NCBI GenBank assembly: GCA_034008185.1
Contig: CM067109.1
Span: 62,001 to 126,000 of the forward strand
Length of the DNA stretch: 64,000 nt
From: Gorsachius magnificus
Taxonomy: Eukaryota > Chordata > Aves > Pelecaniformes > Ardeidae
Direction of reading: 5' to 3'
The translations under genes and the position numbers were made by a program. Below the pieces are notes generated by a model. It saw only the letters and a program-made list of their open reading frames with translations, searched no databases and was not told where the DNA came from. Each line of letters starts with the position of its first letter. Position 1 is the stretch's first letter. Shown here one piece after another: positions 31,663 through 44,270 of this stretch.

Positions 31663-34109
31663 TATCTGGAAAGATGAGGCAGGGGTGTGCAGAGCTCCGG
31701 GAAGCCGGGGTTTCTGTGGGAAGCCCCCTGTGCAGGGAAGGGCTCGGGGCCCGGGTTAAGTGTGGGGGCCATGGAAAGGGGCAGCGTTCATTTTCCCTGG
31801 GCAGTCTGAGCCGTCTCAGCAGGGTTTCCACAGGAGCTGGGGCTGGGATGGTGCAGCGACCAGCAGGTGACTCGTCTGCCCATTTGTTAGTTTGCAACCA
31901 AATCTATGGAAAACAAGCACAGAGGAAATTTAAAATGACAAGATTTGTTTTCCAAATGTCAACATTCTTCCCCATATAGCTGCTGATGCTGGATTTATAA
32001 ACACCAGATGGGTTGGAGAAAATAGAGTGGAGGAGCCTGCGTGACACAAGCCCAGATCGCGACAGCCAAACAGGACGAGTGCAGGTGACAGAAGGGACGG
32101 GCATCAGCAAACTGTGAGGCTCTCAGGCGGCCCCAGAATCCCATCCCAAGGAGGGAAGCAGGAAAACTGCACCACATGAAGCGGCTGGTGGGAAGGTCAC
32201 CGTCCCGTGGAAGCAGGGGGGCACCATGGCCAGCCCCGAGCCCCTGGGCCACGGTCAGGCGCCCGACACAGCCCCGGCTGCCCTGCACGCGCTGGGCACT
32301 GAGCCAGCCGGGACGGCGAGCCAAGGCTTCAGGCATCCCAGGGCAGAGTCACGCTCTGCACCCTTCCCAGCAAACAACAAAAAACCCCAGGCGGCCTCCT
32401 CTCCTCCTCCTCCTCCTCCTCGCTTGCCGCCCAGCACGTGGTGGCTCGCAGGGGGCTGGTGCACCAGAACCTCCTCGCAGTCAGATTTTTCACGTGTACC
32501 TTTCAGTTTAGTTCTAGCGAACATGGTCATCAGCACCAGCAACAAAGCCTTGTCCACGGCTGCTTTATTTGTGAAATTCAAACCCAGACAGGTTCATATT
32601 TCGAATAGGTTCAAAATCCAGGTGGTGGTCGCGTCCACGTCAGACGTCCGTGTACCTGCAAACAGGCTATCTATAGCATGTGTGCATGCAGTTTCTGCTG
32701 ATAGCATATTCACACAAAAATGATAAAGCAGCAGAGCTGGTTCTATATACAAAAGCATAAATGGTGACAGAAGAGATGGAATACACTTACCTAAGCCAAG
32801 CTGTGCAGCAGAGAAACATATTGAATTCTCATGTGGGTGGCTTACGTTTTGTTTGCTTTTGGCCCCTAAGATGTTCAAAGAAACGCTGCTAAAATCCATG
32901 CACGTGGATGAAAATGTCCTTTTCATCACCACCGCTTGCTATCTTGATTAAACATAAAGAGAAATGACTTGCTAACAGGGCTGAAACTGGGGTTCTCGCT
33001 CCAGGTGCTCCGTGTTCTCGTTTCTCTCTACCAGCACAGGCAGCAGCGCAGGCAGCAGCGACTCGGACGCCTGCGGCACTGCCCTGCCAGAAGGGCTGCG
33101 AGGAACAGGCAGGAGCCAGCACACAGTGCCGGGGCTGCCCTGCACCCCCCAGCTTTCGTGACCCTGATGTCAAATGCCAAAGTGCCCAGGAGAGGGGTGT
33201 GGAGGAGACCCGACGAAGCCCATCTCCCATCCAGCCCTTTCCCACAGGCCCAGCCGTGCTCACGGCCATGGGGACCAGCCCCTGCCCTCAGCCCCAGAGG
33301 CTGGCCTGGTGCCCAGCCCTCCTTCATGGCCCCAGCCCAGGGGTCCCCACGATGCCCGGGGGTCCCCTTCTGCACACGCTGAAGCCTGCATGGCCCTGGG
33401 TGCACAGGGGCAGTTTCTAGCGAAGCGGTGACAAGGCAGATAACCGGAAAGAAAGAACAGCTTCAATCGAAGTCTGAGCTTCCCCTACTCCCAACTGCTC
33501 CGTTAAAACACTGCCTGTGCCTGTAGCACCTTGATCTTCCTCGGGGTTAAAAAAAAAAAAAAATCTTCCAGAGGCCTTGCTAGGATGGAAGAATTTGCTT
33601 TAAAATGTTCTTTTCTCCTCCGGTGAGGCAACGCACAGTATTTCACTCCAGCAGCCAGGCCAGCCGCTCTCCCCGGGGAGCACTGATGTCTGAGCAGCGT
33701 GTGAGCCGGGGTGATCCGGCTGCCGGAGCTGCGGGGCTCAGCGCAGCGCTCTGCCTCCGGTTAGCCAGGCAGCAGATCCGCCGAAGGCATCCTTGAGCTG
33801 CCCTGACCTCAAAGGGAAGCTGCGGTCTACAAGCAGAGCGGGCAATTGAAGGAAGCAGCTGTATCTGTGAGAAGGGAAAGCACCTCCATGCATCAAATAC
33901 GTAGGATCTTAACCCACTTTTTGTTAGTCAGCCCCGTCTGTAGCCTGCCAAAGCACACGCATGGCACGGTTTGTCCCTTCCCTCTGAAGAGCGTAGGTAA
34001 AATTCTGCTTGAAGCACAAGGAGCAGCAGTGTACATATATTTAATTTGGGGCCAGCCTGTGCCCTTGCTGCAAGTTATTTTAGAGGTGACAAAAAGATGA
34101 ATGGGATAG

Positions 34110-34590
34110 AATATCATAGCTGGGAGAGTATTTCAGCTGGAAGGGCCCTACAAGGGTCATCTCGTCCAGCCACCTGACCATTCAGGGCTGACCAAAAGTC
34201 AGGGCACGTCATTAAGGGCACTGTCCAAGTGCCTCTGAGGCACCGGGAGGCTCGGGGCACCGACCCCCTCTCCAGGAAGCCCGTCCCAGGGCCTGACCAC
34301 CCTCTCGGCAAAGAAACGCTTCCTCGTGCCCAGCCCGAGCCTCCCCTGGGGCAGCTGCGAGCCATTCCCAGGGCTCCTGCCCCTGGATCCCGGGGAGCAG
34401 AGCTCAGCACCTCCCTCTCCACGTCCCCTCCCCGGGAAGCTGCAGAGAGCGCCCAGGTCGCCCCTCAGCCTCCTCCTCTCCCAACGAGACAAACCCGGAG
34501 GCCGCAGCCGCTCCCCAGACGCCTTCCAGCCCCGCCACCAGCCTGGGTGCCCTCCTCCGGACACACTCGAGGACCTTCACATGCTTCTTA
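34110..34590 (-). mobile_element. CR1-J-like LINE copy A
   Basis: The sense strand is minus. It contains the CR1 3' pattern (GTGTCCGGAGGAGGGC, the GAGGAGGCTGAGGGGCGACC block, GCCCTTCCAGCTGAAAT at the 3' end). From 34131 to 34578 it is base-for-base identical to the copy at 59361-59808. At its 3' end it has about 17 extra bases (CATAGCTGGGAGAGTAT, about 34115-34131) before GATATTCTATC. It is truncated at the 5' side near 34578-34590. Confidence 0.85.
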
Positions 34591-35497
34591 AGTTTTAAAC
34601 ACAAACTTACCTGTTATAGTTGGGAAAAACACAGCTCACTGTTCCCAAAGGCTAAACCCGTTCCTCTTCCATTGCCCCTACCATGCTCCTGGCTTTCCCC
34701 CCCCCCCGCCACACACTTTGCGAGCCTGCTCGACTCGCAAACCTGGCAGAGCTACCACCTTCTTCCTGGGCTCGCAAGTGGCTTTGGCTCCACCGAACGC
34801 CAGAGCTTGCACAGAGAGACGCGTGACCACGCTGTCTGCCGCAGGAGGATCATCCGACCTCAGCAATCGGAGCTGCTGGATTAAGATCAGCTGCAACACG
34901 CAAAGTCACTTTCAAAGTTGTTCTTTAGCAGGAAGAGCTGGTAACGTTCAGTTACCAAATACATCAAACAGCAGACTGCCTTCTCTCTGCTGAAAACACT
35001 AATAACATTTAGCAGACATTAAATCATTCAAGCAATTTACTCCCAGCAGAAAGACAACATTCTCCTGATGCGCATTTCACCATCAAGCCATTTATCATTG
35101 CTTATCAGCCTAGGAACCGACAGATTCTAGCAGAAGAAAAGGGTTTATACCAGAAATGCAGATTCTGGGCAAAACTTTAGGTACTCCTTCCCTCCCTGAC
35201 TTCTCCTCTAAGCAAATGAATAGGCAGCGCTATCCAGTAGCTCGTCAGAGGTGGACGTGGTTGGATTGAAATAGCTCAGACAACTACGGGAACCAAAGTT
35301 GGGACAGGATGAGGAGCAACCCCGTCCAGGTGGCTGCGAGTGACCTCCAGGCATTCAGAGGCAGCCAAACACGCCTGAACGGAGCGGCCACCAGTTGGCA
35401 GACCAATGTTTGTCTTCATAGACAAGATAAGCTTGCAAGCAATCAGCTGAAGAACTACGAGCATCTCCTTAGAAACAATTATGAGATTCCTAAAGGG

Positions 35498-35526
35498 GGG
35501 GGGGGGAAAAAAAAAAAAAAAAAAAA
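35498..35526 (+). repeat. G-run followed by A-run
   Basis: About 11 G are followed directly by about 20 A. It is a low-complexity homopurine run with uncertain length. The A-run has no upstream gene-like sequence to suggest a processed retrocopy. Confidence 0.85.
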
Positions 35527-37483
35527 GTCTTTTATCCTACATAAGAGGAGCGTACCCTGCTTTCGTGGTTTTACCATGTTTTTAGCCTGTTTTAGTGTTC
35601 AACCTGCATAGTAGATTATTTTTTTTTTTTAAGTGGTCAGGTGGAATTGTCTCTTGCCTTGTCACGGGGCACCGCTGAGGAGAGCCTACCTCCATCTTCT
35701 TCATGCCCTTCCCACGCAGGCAGGAACTCTCCATGTTTATACAAGGTTTATCGTTACGGCATCTGGTCCTACGAGCTGGGAAAAAAGCTATTGTTTATCA
35801 CAAAAGCTGAACAAGTTATTTTACAGGGCTGACCAGTTGCTTTGGGGGATGCAATTAGCAGGTCTCAATGCATCCAGCCAAAACCAGGAGAATAAACTGG
35901 GCCCGCGCTGCCACCCAACGCTGCTCTGGAAGAGCAGATACAGCAACGCTGGCAGCTCCCCTGTGCAAGTCAATCCTGCAGGTTAAGATTTACGAAGAGT
36001 TAAGCCAAGACACAGGATATCAAACCCCAGAAACACCACCTCTCTCTCTGAGCATGAACCTACATACTTAGATGCTATTCCTCTGTCATTTTACTAACCC
36101 GTGTTCCCTCTCAACACAAGAATAAATTCCCATAACAATGTGTTCAATTTGTCACTTGGGTTATGTCCAAAACCCCATTCTCAAAGTTAGAACTGACTGT
36201 GATTGCACTGGGGCAGGTGGATAGGAATAAATTCTGATTTCAGCAGTGTTGGGGGGGGGTGGGGAACACTAAAAAAAAATAAAAAAAAGTAAAAGTCTTA
36301 CTACACATACACTGTCTCCAAAAATTACATTATTTTTTCTTCACTGCGATGGTCCACTTCTGGGAAGACTGCATTAAGTATACCTAAATTATTCTGATAC
36401 GCCATTTATTATACTCCATTTTATTTCTACACAATTGGATACAAAATAAGTCATGTTTATAATGCAGTTTGTCATGAAAACTGCTTAGCAGAACACAAAA
36501 GCAGCAATATTACTTGGAAAGATTCAGCAGTTGCCTGCCTTTCAGCACTAGCAGTTACAACAGGAGAGGCGCTGTTATTGCATAATGGTGTATTTCTGTA
36601 GAGGTAAGGGATTACAGAAGAAACAAAACTCCGTAGGAAAAAAGCATCACGCTGTTCCTTATCAAAGCTACAAAACCAAAGCAAGCGAGGAAAACAAGTT
36701 TTGCTTTGTTGAAGGCCCAATATTGACATTTGAAGCCAAAAAGAGAAAAATCCAGTTTCACATATGACAGTTATCAGGTAGGTCTGAAAAATGAAAACCC
36801 CATTTTATGTTTAACACTCTTCAGGTATCTCATGGTAGAAGAGAACAATACATTCCCAAAAGTGCAATACGAGTTATGTCTTACCCTACTGGTAACATGA
36901 CCGAAGTACACTGCTGCGCCATTCACCCCATAATTCACCAGTGTTAATAAGGCCCCATCAAATCCTTTTGTTCCATTTGCTTTATAGCCAGGAGCATAAA
37001 GACAGAACAGTCAGCAGCCTGAATTCTAGAAACACACACAGACCCTAAAAACCAGGCCTCTGAAAATCAGGCCATTAGGGTTTTTTGTCCCTACAAGACA
37101 AAGGAACGAGTTTCAAGTTCAGGGAAGAAGCTCCATGTTTCCACTCCTCATTTCTTCATCAGAGACCCTTTCTGGTCTGTTCTTGCCAGCCGTTCCAGAC
37201 AGCTTTCTCTAGGCATAAGCCTGACTGAACTCCTACAGCTGTGTGCCGTGTCCTTGCAGGTGCTGATAAAAACAATTTATACGGTTGTGGAAAGAGAGGG
37301 TGCTGACAGAGAATGAAAATAATCACGGAAAAAAAAAAAAAAACAAACAGGAGGGAGAAAGTGGGTCCCGATGGAATGCCACTTTGGAGAAGCAACGCAG
37401 CCATAAGCCGCATCTACTTAAGGCAGTAAATATGCCAGTACATAATTAACCAACAGCCAAAGCTTTTCTCGTTCGTTGTACAG

Positions 37484-37616
37484 TTTATTTAGACAAGACA
37501 AAAGCTTGCACAGTTTTGTGACTGTACACAGAAATGAAAACATCTGAAATATATTAGGTCTTTTTCCCCCATATATTTAACTTTGTACTTTGCTCTTGGA
37601 AAAGTGACTTTTGGTT
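37484..37616 (-). other. SEC11C: SEC11C 3'UTR with poly(A) signal
   Basis: After the TAA stop, the minus strand reaches an AATAAA (TTTATT on plus at 37484-37489), giving a 3'UTR of about 130-150 bases. No other nearby signal is needed. Longer isoforms cannot be excluded. Confidence 0.7.
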
Positions 37617-37670
37617 TTAGGATTCCCGTTTCAGCAGTACATATGCTCCCATTACTGCCAGAAGAGCATA
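37617..37670 (-). CDS. SEC11C: SEC11C exon 6 (C-terminal membrane segment)
   Basis: The last 17 residues (YALLAVMGAYVLLKRES) and TAA (TTA on plus at 37617-37619). The acceptor is TTCTTTTGCAG. It encodes the hydrophobic C-terminal segment and short basic tail of the signal peptidase catalytic subunit. Phase 0 agrees with exon 5. Confidence 0.95.
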   Translation of the reverse strand, partial: YALLAVMGAYVLLKRES

Positions 37671-38086
37671 CTGCAAAAGAAAGCAGAGAATAAAGACTGA
37701 TTATCATTTCTCTTGATGGAAGCTCTGAAATTACAAGTTGCTCGAAGCGTGCCCGCTCCAACACCAGACCCTCTAGATGAGTACTCAGAGCTGTGTTCCT
37801 GTAGAATTACAGGAATATTATAAGCGATCGTATTCATTACAAATAGGTATCACAACTGCATACGCTTAACGTATGATATTCCTATAAGGTAAATGTTCTC
37901 AAGTGATTACAAATACTAAGTTCTACGGGATAACAGACAAGCTAAAATAAGCAACAAACCAGCTCTTTTACACTAGGTACCGAACTGCAGAAACAAATTT
38001 ATTAACATGTATTTTTATATGCAAGATCCCTACTACCTTTACTTGCTACTTTATAGCTTTAAATTAAATGTGCGAAATATACATAC

Positions 38087-38144
38087 CTTAAATTTTGGAT
38101 AGTCATTCATTATTATAGTTACCATACCAACATAAGGCAAAAAT
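38087..38144 (-). CDS. SEC11C: SEC11C exon 5
   Basis: It encodes the end of a split Gly and FLPYVGMVTIIMNDYPKFK, the conserved G(F/L)(L/V)P(Y/W)(V/I)G segment of the Sec11 fold. The acceptor is GATTACAG, the donor AAG|GTATGT. The length, 58 bases, equals 1 plus 19 codons, consistent with the flanking phases. Confidence 0.95.
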
Positions 38145-39397
38145 CTGTAATCGACAAAACAGATGAAAGTAAAATTAACCCTCAAATACTACATGGAAAT
38201 GCTGCAATGTTACTCAGTCTTGAGTATTTTAGATTATGGATTTCAGAGAAAAAAGAATCAGACAGACAGCAAGAGCTTTAAAGACAGTATGTACCAAATG
38301 AACGTTTGGGAGGAAGGTCTCTCAGGTTTCCCTCTCCTCCCATGCTTCATCTTGCTGCATATTATTCACAGCATTAAAAATACACCTGGAGCCCGGAAAT
38401 GGCAAATAAATATCATCGTGACATGGGGCACTCACAAAAGCCTAACGCCCCACAACACAGGGGAATCAGCTTTTCAGCTATGAAAGCCATATGATCTAAC
38501 ACAGGAAGGGTTTCAAACTAGTACGGAACGTATTTTAGGTTAGCATTTAACCTAGTCTACCAGCACTAAAGCCTTAGAGGTGCACTGTTCTGTTTCTTTT
38601 TATTTAACTTAAAGGCAGGGACAGAATCTAAAAAAAAAATATCAAGCAAATAAATACAGGATTAACGTGTAACAGTACAAAATACTTTTCTGCAAGAATA
38701 TTTATGACAACTATGGAACTCTTGAATTGGGCAAGAAAATACACAAGTATGTGACGTGGCAGGAGAAGTCCAACTTCCCATGGGCTTGGCCTGTGACAGC
38801 AGCCGCAGCCTCCGGGACACAGCAGAACTCACATCAAGCTCCTCACCGCACCGCTAGGACTCTCATGGCCCAAACAACACTTTGCCACCAGCCCTAAGCA
38901 AAAGCATTCTGAGTAAGAACAGTGTAAACCCATCGTTCACACTTGCCGCTAATGCGTATCTGAATGCCAAATATTTTTTTTTCCCCCCTTAGTTAAAAAT
39001 TTAATCAAGTTATTTGAGAAAAATCTTGGAGATTTCATCTCAGCTCGGGAAGGGGACAAAGTCAAAAGCTCAAAACTGTTTTTGCATAAAATTCCTTTGG
39101 AACGTGGAAATAATTTCCTAGTAATTTCTAGCAATTACCAGGATAAGTCAGTTATTTTTGTATTTACTGGTAAATTACTTGTTAAATGTGCCGTGTTTCC
39201 AAAACATTAATTTCCACTATCCACATCCGTGAGAAGACTACAGAAAGCAACTTTTCCAGGTAAAGCAGTTTTTTAAATTACTATTTAAGAAATTAAAACC
39301 CCACCATGCCAGATCTAGTTTGTACCAACGACAGTACCGATTTAAATGCTAAATTTTCTATTGTAGTTACAACAAACCGACATTTTGTGCTACTTAC

Positions 39398-39517
39398 CCT
39401 CTTGCTCTTCCAACAACATCTTTTTTCTCTAACCAGTTCTGACCTTCTTTGTACAAGCCTCTATCATCAACTTCATTATTATCACCTTTAGTCAGAAATT
39501 TGATGTTCCCATTTTCT
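39398..39517 (-). CDS. SEC11C: SEC11C exon 4 (catalytic Asp region)
   Basis: It encodes [20 protein letters not shown], then [19 protein letters not shown], with split Lys and Gly codons at either end. The GDNN...DDRGLY motif holds the conserved Asp of the Ser-His-Asp arrangement of ER signal peptidases (Asp119 here, equivalent to Asp122 of SEC11A by offset). The acceptor is TGCCTTCTAG, the donor GG|GTAAGTA. Confidence 0.95.
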
Positions 39518-41645
39518 CTAGAAGGCAACAAGGTGATAAACTAAATGCCACTTAATTTAAAAACCTCAATTAACATCTACAAAGCACAATGAAGATGAAA
39601 AGTGCTACAAGATTAGATAACAATGTTTGTTAAATAAGCAGAACTGGAAGTACACACCATTAAATCATTAACATTGCAGATTTTACTGACAGAGTCAATA
39701 GATTTTAACAAGAAATGCCTTTTAGAACACTCCTAGATAGCTGTTTGATGTAAGCAATTACACAGCAAACGTGAAAGGGAAATTGTCCATCCAGAGCAGG
39801 CACTAGACCTCCTCAACAAAACCAGGACATGCCTACCTGGGAAAAAACCCCAACCCTCTGCATTTTCAACAGAGCAGAAATTTAACCCTGAAATACTGAA
39901 TAATACCCTATTTTTTTGGCAATTTGTTTGTTTGTTTACAAATTGTGGAATAGGATCCTGTGAAGTCACCACATATTAGAGAACAAATTTAATTGAATGA
40001 ATTCAACTGAATTTGAAACATAGATTTCAGGTGAGGTCGATCCCAAAACTCTTTCCTTGGGAAAGACAGTGGTATAATAATACAATGCTTCAGGCAATTT
40101 TCTTCCAAGTTCTATACCCTTGTTTAACTCTTAGCAATCACACTTATGTCAAAATAAAGCTTCGTCCTCCTTTTGATGGAAAGAAATATTGAGGAGCCTC
40201 TAAAGTTGCTGCAAACCTGCACCCAATTCAGTATTTTGTCACTAACGCTTCCATGCCGGGTTAGGTCGCTCATTGACTGTTAAACAATACAGCGAGTTCC
40301 AGGCAAAGCCTCACTTACATCTGGTATTTATTAACGTGGCAAATAAAAAAAATACATGTCACCAGTCTTTCAGTGACATCATGCGGGGCTTTTAGGGGCC
40401 TGTATGGAGAAATCCAAGGGACAGAAGCGCCTCAGTGGGCGGCACGCTCCCCCCGCGGCGCTCAGAGAGCCGGGCTGCTCCCTCGCAGCTGGAGCCGACG
40501 TCCCGACCTCTCCCGGCCCCTGAGGCGGCCCAGTCCTTTTTGTAGGAATAGAGGTTTAAAACCCTGAACACACCCAGATCATAACCCCTCCCTGCTGTTT
40601 CAGATGAACACAGTATCCTACCCTGCGCTTTGACCATGGCATAATTTAACCACCGCTGTTAGAAAACCTGCCGCGTTTCGCTCCCTTTCAAGCACCAGGC
40701 CTATGTGCAGCTAACGCGTGCAAGGCTGCGGTTCAACACTGCCATTTAAATAGAGTTAAGCTTACAGCCTTCAAAATGATTTTGTTCAAGAAGCTGCTAA
40801 TTGCAAGCAACGGTATCAAGAAACAAGGAGCTTTTACAAAAAAAAAAAAAAAAAAAAGAGGTAATTCTTGGATATACATGTTTGTTTCAAAAATGCGTTG
40901 AAGAACAAGTATCACTCAAAAGATAAACACCTCCAGTTCGTGGCCAGGACCTCCTGAGGAGCAAATATGTCAATGCTTGCCACCCCCAGGTTAGCTCTTC
41001 GCTGTGCAGAGTTAGGAACAGAATTGCCTCTCTTTGTCTGAGAGGGAACTGTTGATTGTACCAGGGATATGCAACAGAGGTAAAAACAAGTCATCTGCCT
41101 GTTGCTCTTCTGCATGAATTGTGGCTGGCTTTGTGACTAACAGACACAAAAAGGGTAAGAATCTCTTCTTTCATTCTCAGTCAAATCTCTTTTCTGGAAA
41201 ACTCCAGTTAGCAAAGATCACACGCTTGTCAACCTCCATCTATAGGTCTGATTCTGAACCTTCGCCTTTCAGAGATTTGCTTTTAGAAGCAGCTATTTCT
41301 CATAACCAAAATCCCAATTCTACAATAGTCAGTACAGAAGCGGACTCTGCTCCCATACATATGGCTACTGCTGGCAAAACCAAGGCACACAGCTCGTGCT
41401 ACCGCACTCCTCTTTGGCACAGGTTTACCTACTCTGAACCTGGGCACCTTCGCCAAGGGACGGGAGTCAGGGTCTCAAGAAGCGCCACAGAACTGGGGGC
41501 AGAAGTGGATCACATCCTAGAGATGAGTTTTATCTTACAGCACGTCCTCACTTGCCTTTTTTATAAAATACTACCAAACCAAAATGTGAAAGCCACGGAG
41601 AAGGAAACTATATTTAGAAAGAAGGAAAATGCCAAGTTGCATTAC

Positions 41646-41795
41646 TTTTCATGTATTTTGATTACTCTGTGAACTATTGGAATGTCTCTGCCTTCAACTT
41701 TAAAAACAACTATTTCACCAGCTCTGATTGGGTCATCATGGAAGTTTGTTAAGAACAACAGGTCTCCCCTGTGAAAAGCTGGTTCCATGCTGCCA
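41646..41795 (-). CDS. SEC11C: SEC11C exon 3 (catalytic Ser and His)
   Basis: It encodes [20 protein letters not shown], then [20 protein letters not shown], then VHRVIKIHE. Ser53 of the SGSMEP motif is the nucleophile and His93 of IVHRVIK is its partner; eukaryotic signal peptidase uses His where bacterial enzymes use Lys. The acceptor is TTTGTTTGTAG, the donor GAAAA|GTAATG. The 150 bases fit phase 2 on both sides. Confidence 0.97.
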
Positions 41796-42659
41796 CTACA
41801 AACAAAAAAAGAGAGAGGGTTTATTAGCATTATGGTAGATCAAAGAACCACCATGAAAACAAAGAATATTTAATCCTTACAGATAAACTCACGATTTTAA
41901 CTGAAATCTGTAGCTTCACCCATTCAGTAACGCTACACAGACATTCCACACAACCCAAACCTCAGGACATCCCAGACTGAGCCAGGCTACAGAGGACTTT
42001 CTTAGTGCCTCAGTGGAAGAAAGAAGCTGTACAGAAAAGTAACAGTGGCTATGAGGAAGGAACAAAACGAGCCACTCTGGTTAAGAAAACCAATCCATTA
42101 GTGAAAACCCCAAAAATGTTTCGCAGTACAACAGGAAGTGGACAGAGTTTAATTCACATGAGCAAGAGTTACGCTCACACCAGTGATTACTATTAATGAT
42201 CAGAATATCCATGCCTTTTTTCAAAGCCAGCCATAGTACCTTTTGGTAGCAGCCTTTAAGGTAGGATTCCCGAACCCGTAACTAATAACATGAAGAGGTG
42301 ATTCCCATTAACACACTGTTATTTACTGCATATGTTCCCTGCTGACACACACCCGATTTCTGCAAGGCTGAATCTTCTGTGAACACGTGTTTAACCTTGT
42401 GTATTTGAGCAGCGCTCGGGGGCCTGCAGGACTGGCTCATTATCTACTGCTGCTACAAACTTCAGTGAAAACTAGGCTGCAACTATGAAAGCGGCCTTTG
42501 CTAAGTGTCCAAAAACGGAGTTACAAGAAAGTAAGTGTTTGAGTACTTCTTTAAGTAGGCAAGATTTCAAACTCCAAATCTATCCAAGGGGGAAGGGGAG
42601 GAGACAAAGGACAAAAACAATACTTGGACTTGAAGAGAAAAGCCTTTACACTGACTTAC

Positions 42660-42769
42660 CTGAGCACCACAACAATAGGGCTTTCGCTCCCGGTGACGAC
42701 GATCAGCCCTTTCCATATCATAAGGGCAGAAGACACTATCATAGCAAAATTTAAGACTTGGTAATACAG
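42660..42769 (-). CDS. SEC11C: SEC11C exon 2 (signal anchor)
   Basis: It encodes [20 protein letters not shown], then [16 protein letters not shown] plus two bases of Ser. The hydrophobic stretch is the N-terminal membrane anchor of the type II protein, followed by the conserved [17 protein letters not shown] lead-in to the active site. The acceptor is CATATAG, the donor CTCAG|GTAAGTCAG. Confidence 0.96.
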
Positions 42770-44051
42770 CTATATGAAACAAGAAAATTGTTTTTAAAAG
42801 TTACTGTGTTGTATTTAGAAGCACAACATAGAATTTCAACCCATATGCAACACCGAGTCACGGTCCAGCCTAAAACTGTATTCCAATGGAAGCCTCACGG
42901 AACAGACTGCAGTATCGGCAACGCGACCGTACGAACCACGCTGCAGCATAAAGCTTTAATCCACTGTGTGCCCCAGTCTTGGCTTATTGTGCCTGTGCTA
43001 TACCCCCTTTTGTTACTGCTAGGAGCTAGTGAGCTCAAGGCAGGGAGTTCTAAAGTATAGGAAGCTATGCAGCAAACGATCAATTCTGTTTTGATTACGC
43101 GTCCCTGACTCCTACCTTAGATCATAAATATTCAAAACACGCATAGGAAATCCTGTAAGATCAGTAACAGCAGATTTTGTACCCCGAGCAGGTTTTTTTG
43201 TTTAAAAAGAGGAGCTGTGGGAACAGAAGAGAGATGACAAAGGATAATTTCCTGCTATCGTCAGGCAGAAATTTCTTGTGGGAAAAGTTTTTTATCGATT
43301 TGACTAACTTTCTGCCCCCGAATTCTACTGCTTCGCCAGCCATTACAGCAGCGGGTACATTCTCTTCACACGACCTCTTTTTTTTCTTGGCAACATAGGA
43401 AGATGCTCTGGTGGGAAATGACCCTGCCCATCTCTGTTTGTCATGCGGCTCCGTGCTGTGCAATACGGAACCAGAAATCTCCAGAGCATTATTCTAGTTT
43501 AAAAATATACAGGCTGGTATTTTCAGGTGTATGACCCACTGAACTTAGAACTGGTCAAGCTTCAAAATCTGCTCTAAAGTTGTGGTTGTTTGTTTGGTTT
43601 TTTTTAAATTACTGATTTTAGAAAAGCCCAACAAGGGAACTTTCACAACCTGGAAGCCGGGTTTGTCGCCAGCGTTACATCCTCTCTTCCCACCAGTTGC
43701 TTGCCTAACCACGCCGCAGGGATAAACCCCAGGCCCCCCAGCGAGCTGCGAGAGCTCGCCCCCGCCCGCCCGCTCCCAGCCGGCTCCCGCGGAAGTTCCC
43801 GCTTGCCGCCGGGATGCAAGAACGCGGCTTCCCGGCTTTGGGCCCAAGACCCGAAAGCCCCCCGGGCCGCCGCGGCCTCCCCCCGCCAGCACGGCGGCCC
43901 CGCCGCCCCACGCCAGGCCCGCGCCCCGGCCCTCCGGCTGGCAGCACCGGCGGCAAGCCCAGCTCCCTCGAGAGCCCGCCCGGCTCCGGGCCCGAACTTC
44001 GGAGCGGCCTCCGCATCCCGACCCCGCCCGCACGCCCCCCCCCCCCCGCAC
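42770..44051 (-). other. SEC11C: SEC11C intron 1
   Basis: A 1.28-kb intron. The first 330 bases lie in the CpG island, starting with a 13-base G-run in sense at positions +5 to +17 (C-run on plus at 44035-44047). The rest is AT-rich with no recognised repeat. Confidence 0.85.
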
Positions 44052-44093
44052 CTGCCGCTTGTTCATGCGCCGCAGGTCCCCGAAGAGATCCAT
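44052..44093 (-). CDS. SEC11C: SEC11C, signal peptidase complex catalytic subunit, exon 1
   Basis: SEC11C is a catalytic subunit of the ER-membrane signal peptidase complex (with SPCS1-3), which cleaves signal peptides from secretory and membrane proteins. Exon 1 gives MDLFGDLRRMNKRQ from ATG 44093 (CAT on plus at 44091-44093), matching the (L/D)(F/I)(F/L)(G/D)D(L/V)(R/K)(R/K)MNKRQ start of the family. The full protein is 177 residues. Human SEC11C, from memory, has 15 extra N-terminal residues. The frame is open upstream to an ATG at 44312, but that segment is Gly/Arg/Pro-rich and runs through promoter motifs, so the downstream ATG is chosen. The donor is unusual (CAG|GTGCGG), and a G13 run starts 5 bases into the intron. 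Confidence 0.9.
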
Positions 44094-44270
44094 GGCGGGG
44101 CCCCGGGGAAGGGCCGCACCCAGCCGGCGGCGGGACGTGCCGGCGCCCTCCCGGGCGGCTCCTCGGAAGGGGAGGCCGTGGAAGACGCCACGCACCTCGG
44201 ACCCCCGCGCTGGCCGCTGGCCGCAACTACCGCCGGCCCGGGGGAACGGCGGGGCGGGAGCCCCTCTGCT

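Larger units (their letters stand above)
23961..37483. other. GRP-SEC11C intergenic region
   Basis: No gene is recognisable. Contents in order: a solo LTR (24741-25311), a TAAT-rich candidate regulatory block (25730-26090), CR1 copies (26603-26812, 30193-30840, 34110-34590), G/C-rich simple repeats (27615-27664), poly-C (28248-28263), small tandem repeats (28677-28715, 31609-31662), a TCC run (32398-32422), A and G/A homopolymers (33549-33562, 35498-35526), and otherwise unique sequence. The open frames are short or repeat-derived. Confidence 0.7.
37671..42659 (-). other. SEC11C: SEC11C introns 2-5
   Basis: The introns are 41796-42659, 39518-41645, 38145-39397 and 37671-38086, all GT-AG. They are AT-rich. 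Intron 3 has a poly-A run (40840-40858 on plus) and a small GC-rich patch (about 40430-40530). No transposon or embedded gene was recognised; open frames here have no family resemblance. Confidence 0.8.

Noticed and set aside
40839..40858. Poly-A run as the tail of a processed pseudogene
   Set aside because: The upstream sequence has no gene-like open frame or recognisable mRNA, so it is treated as a simple run.
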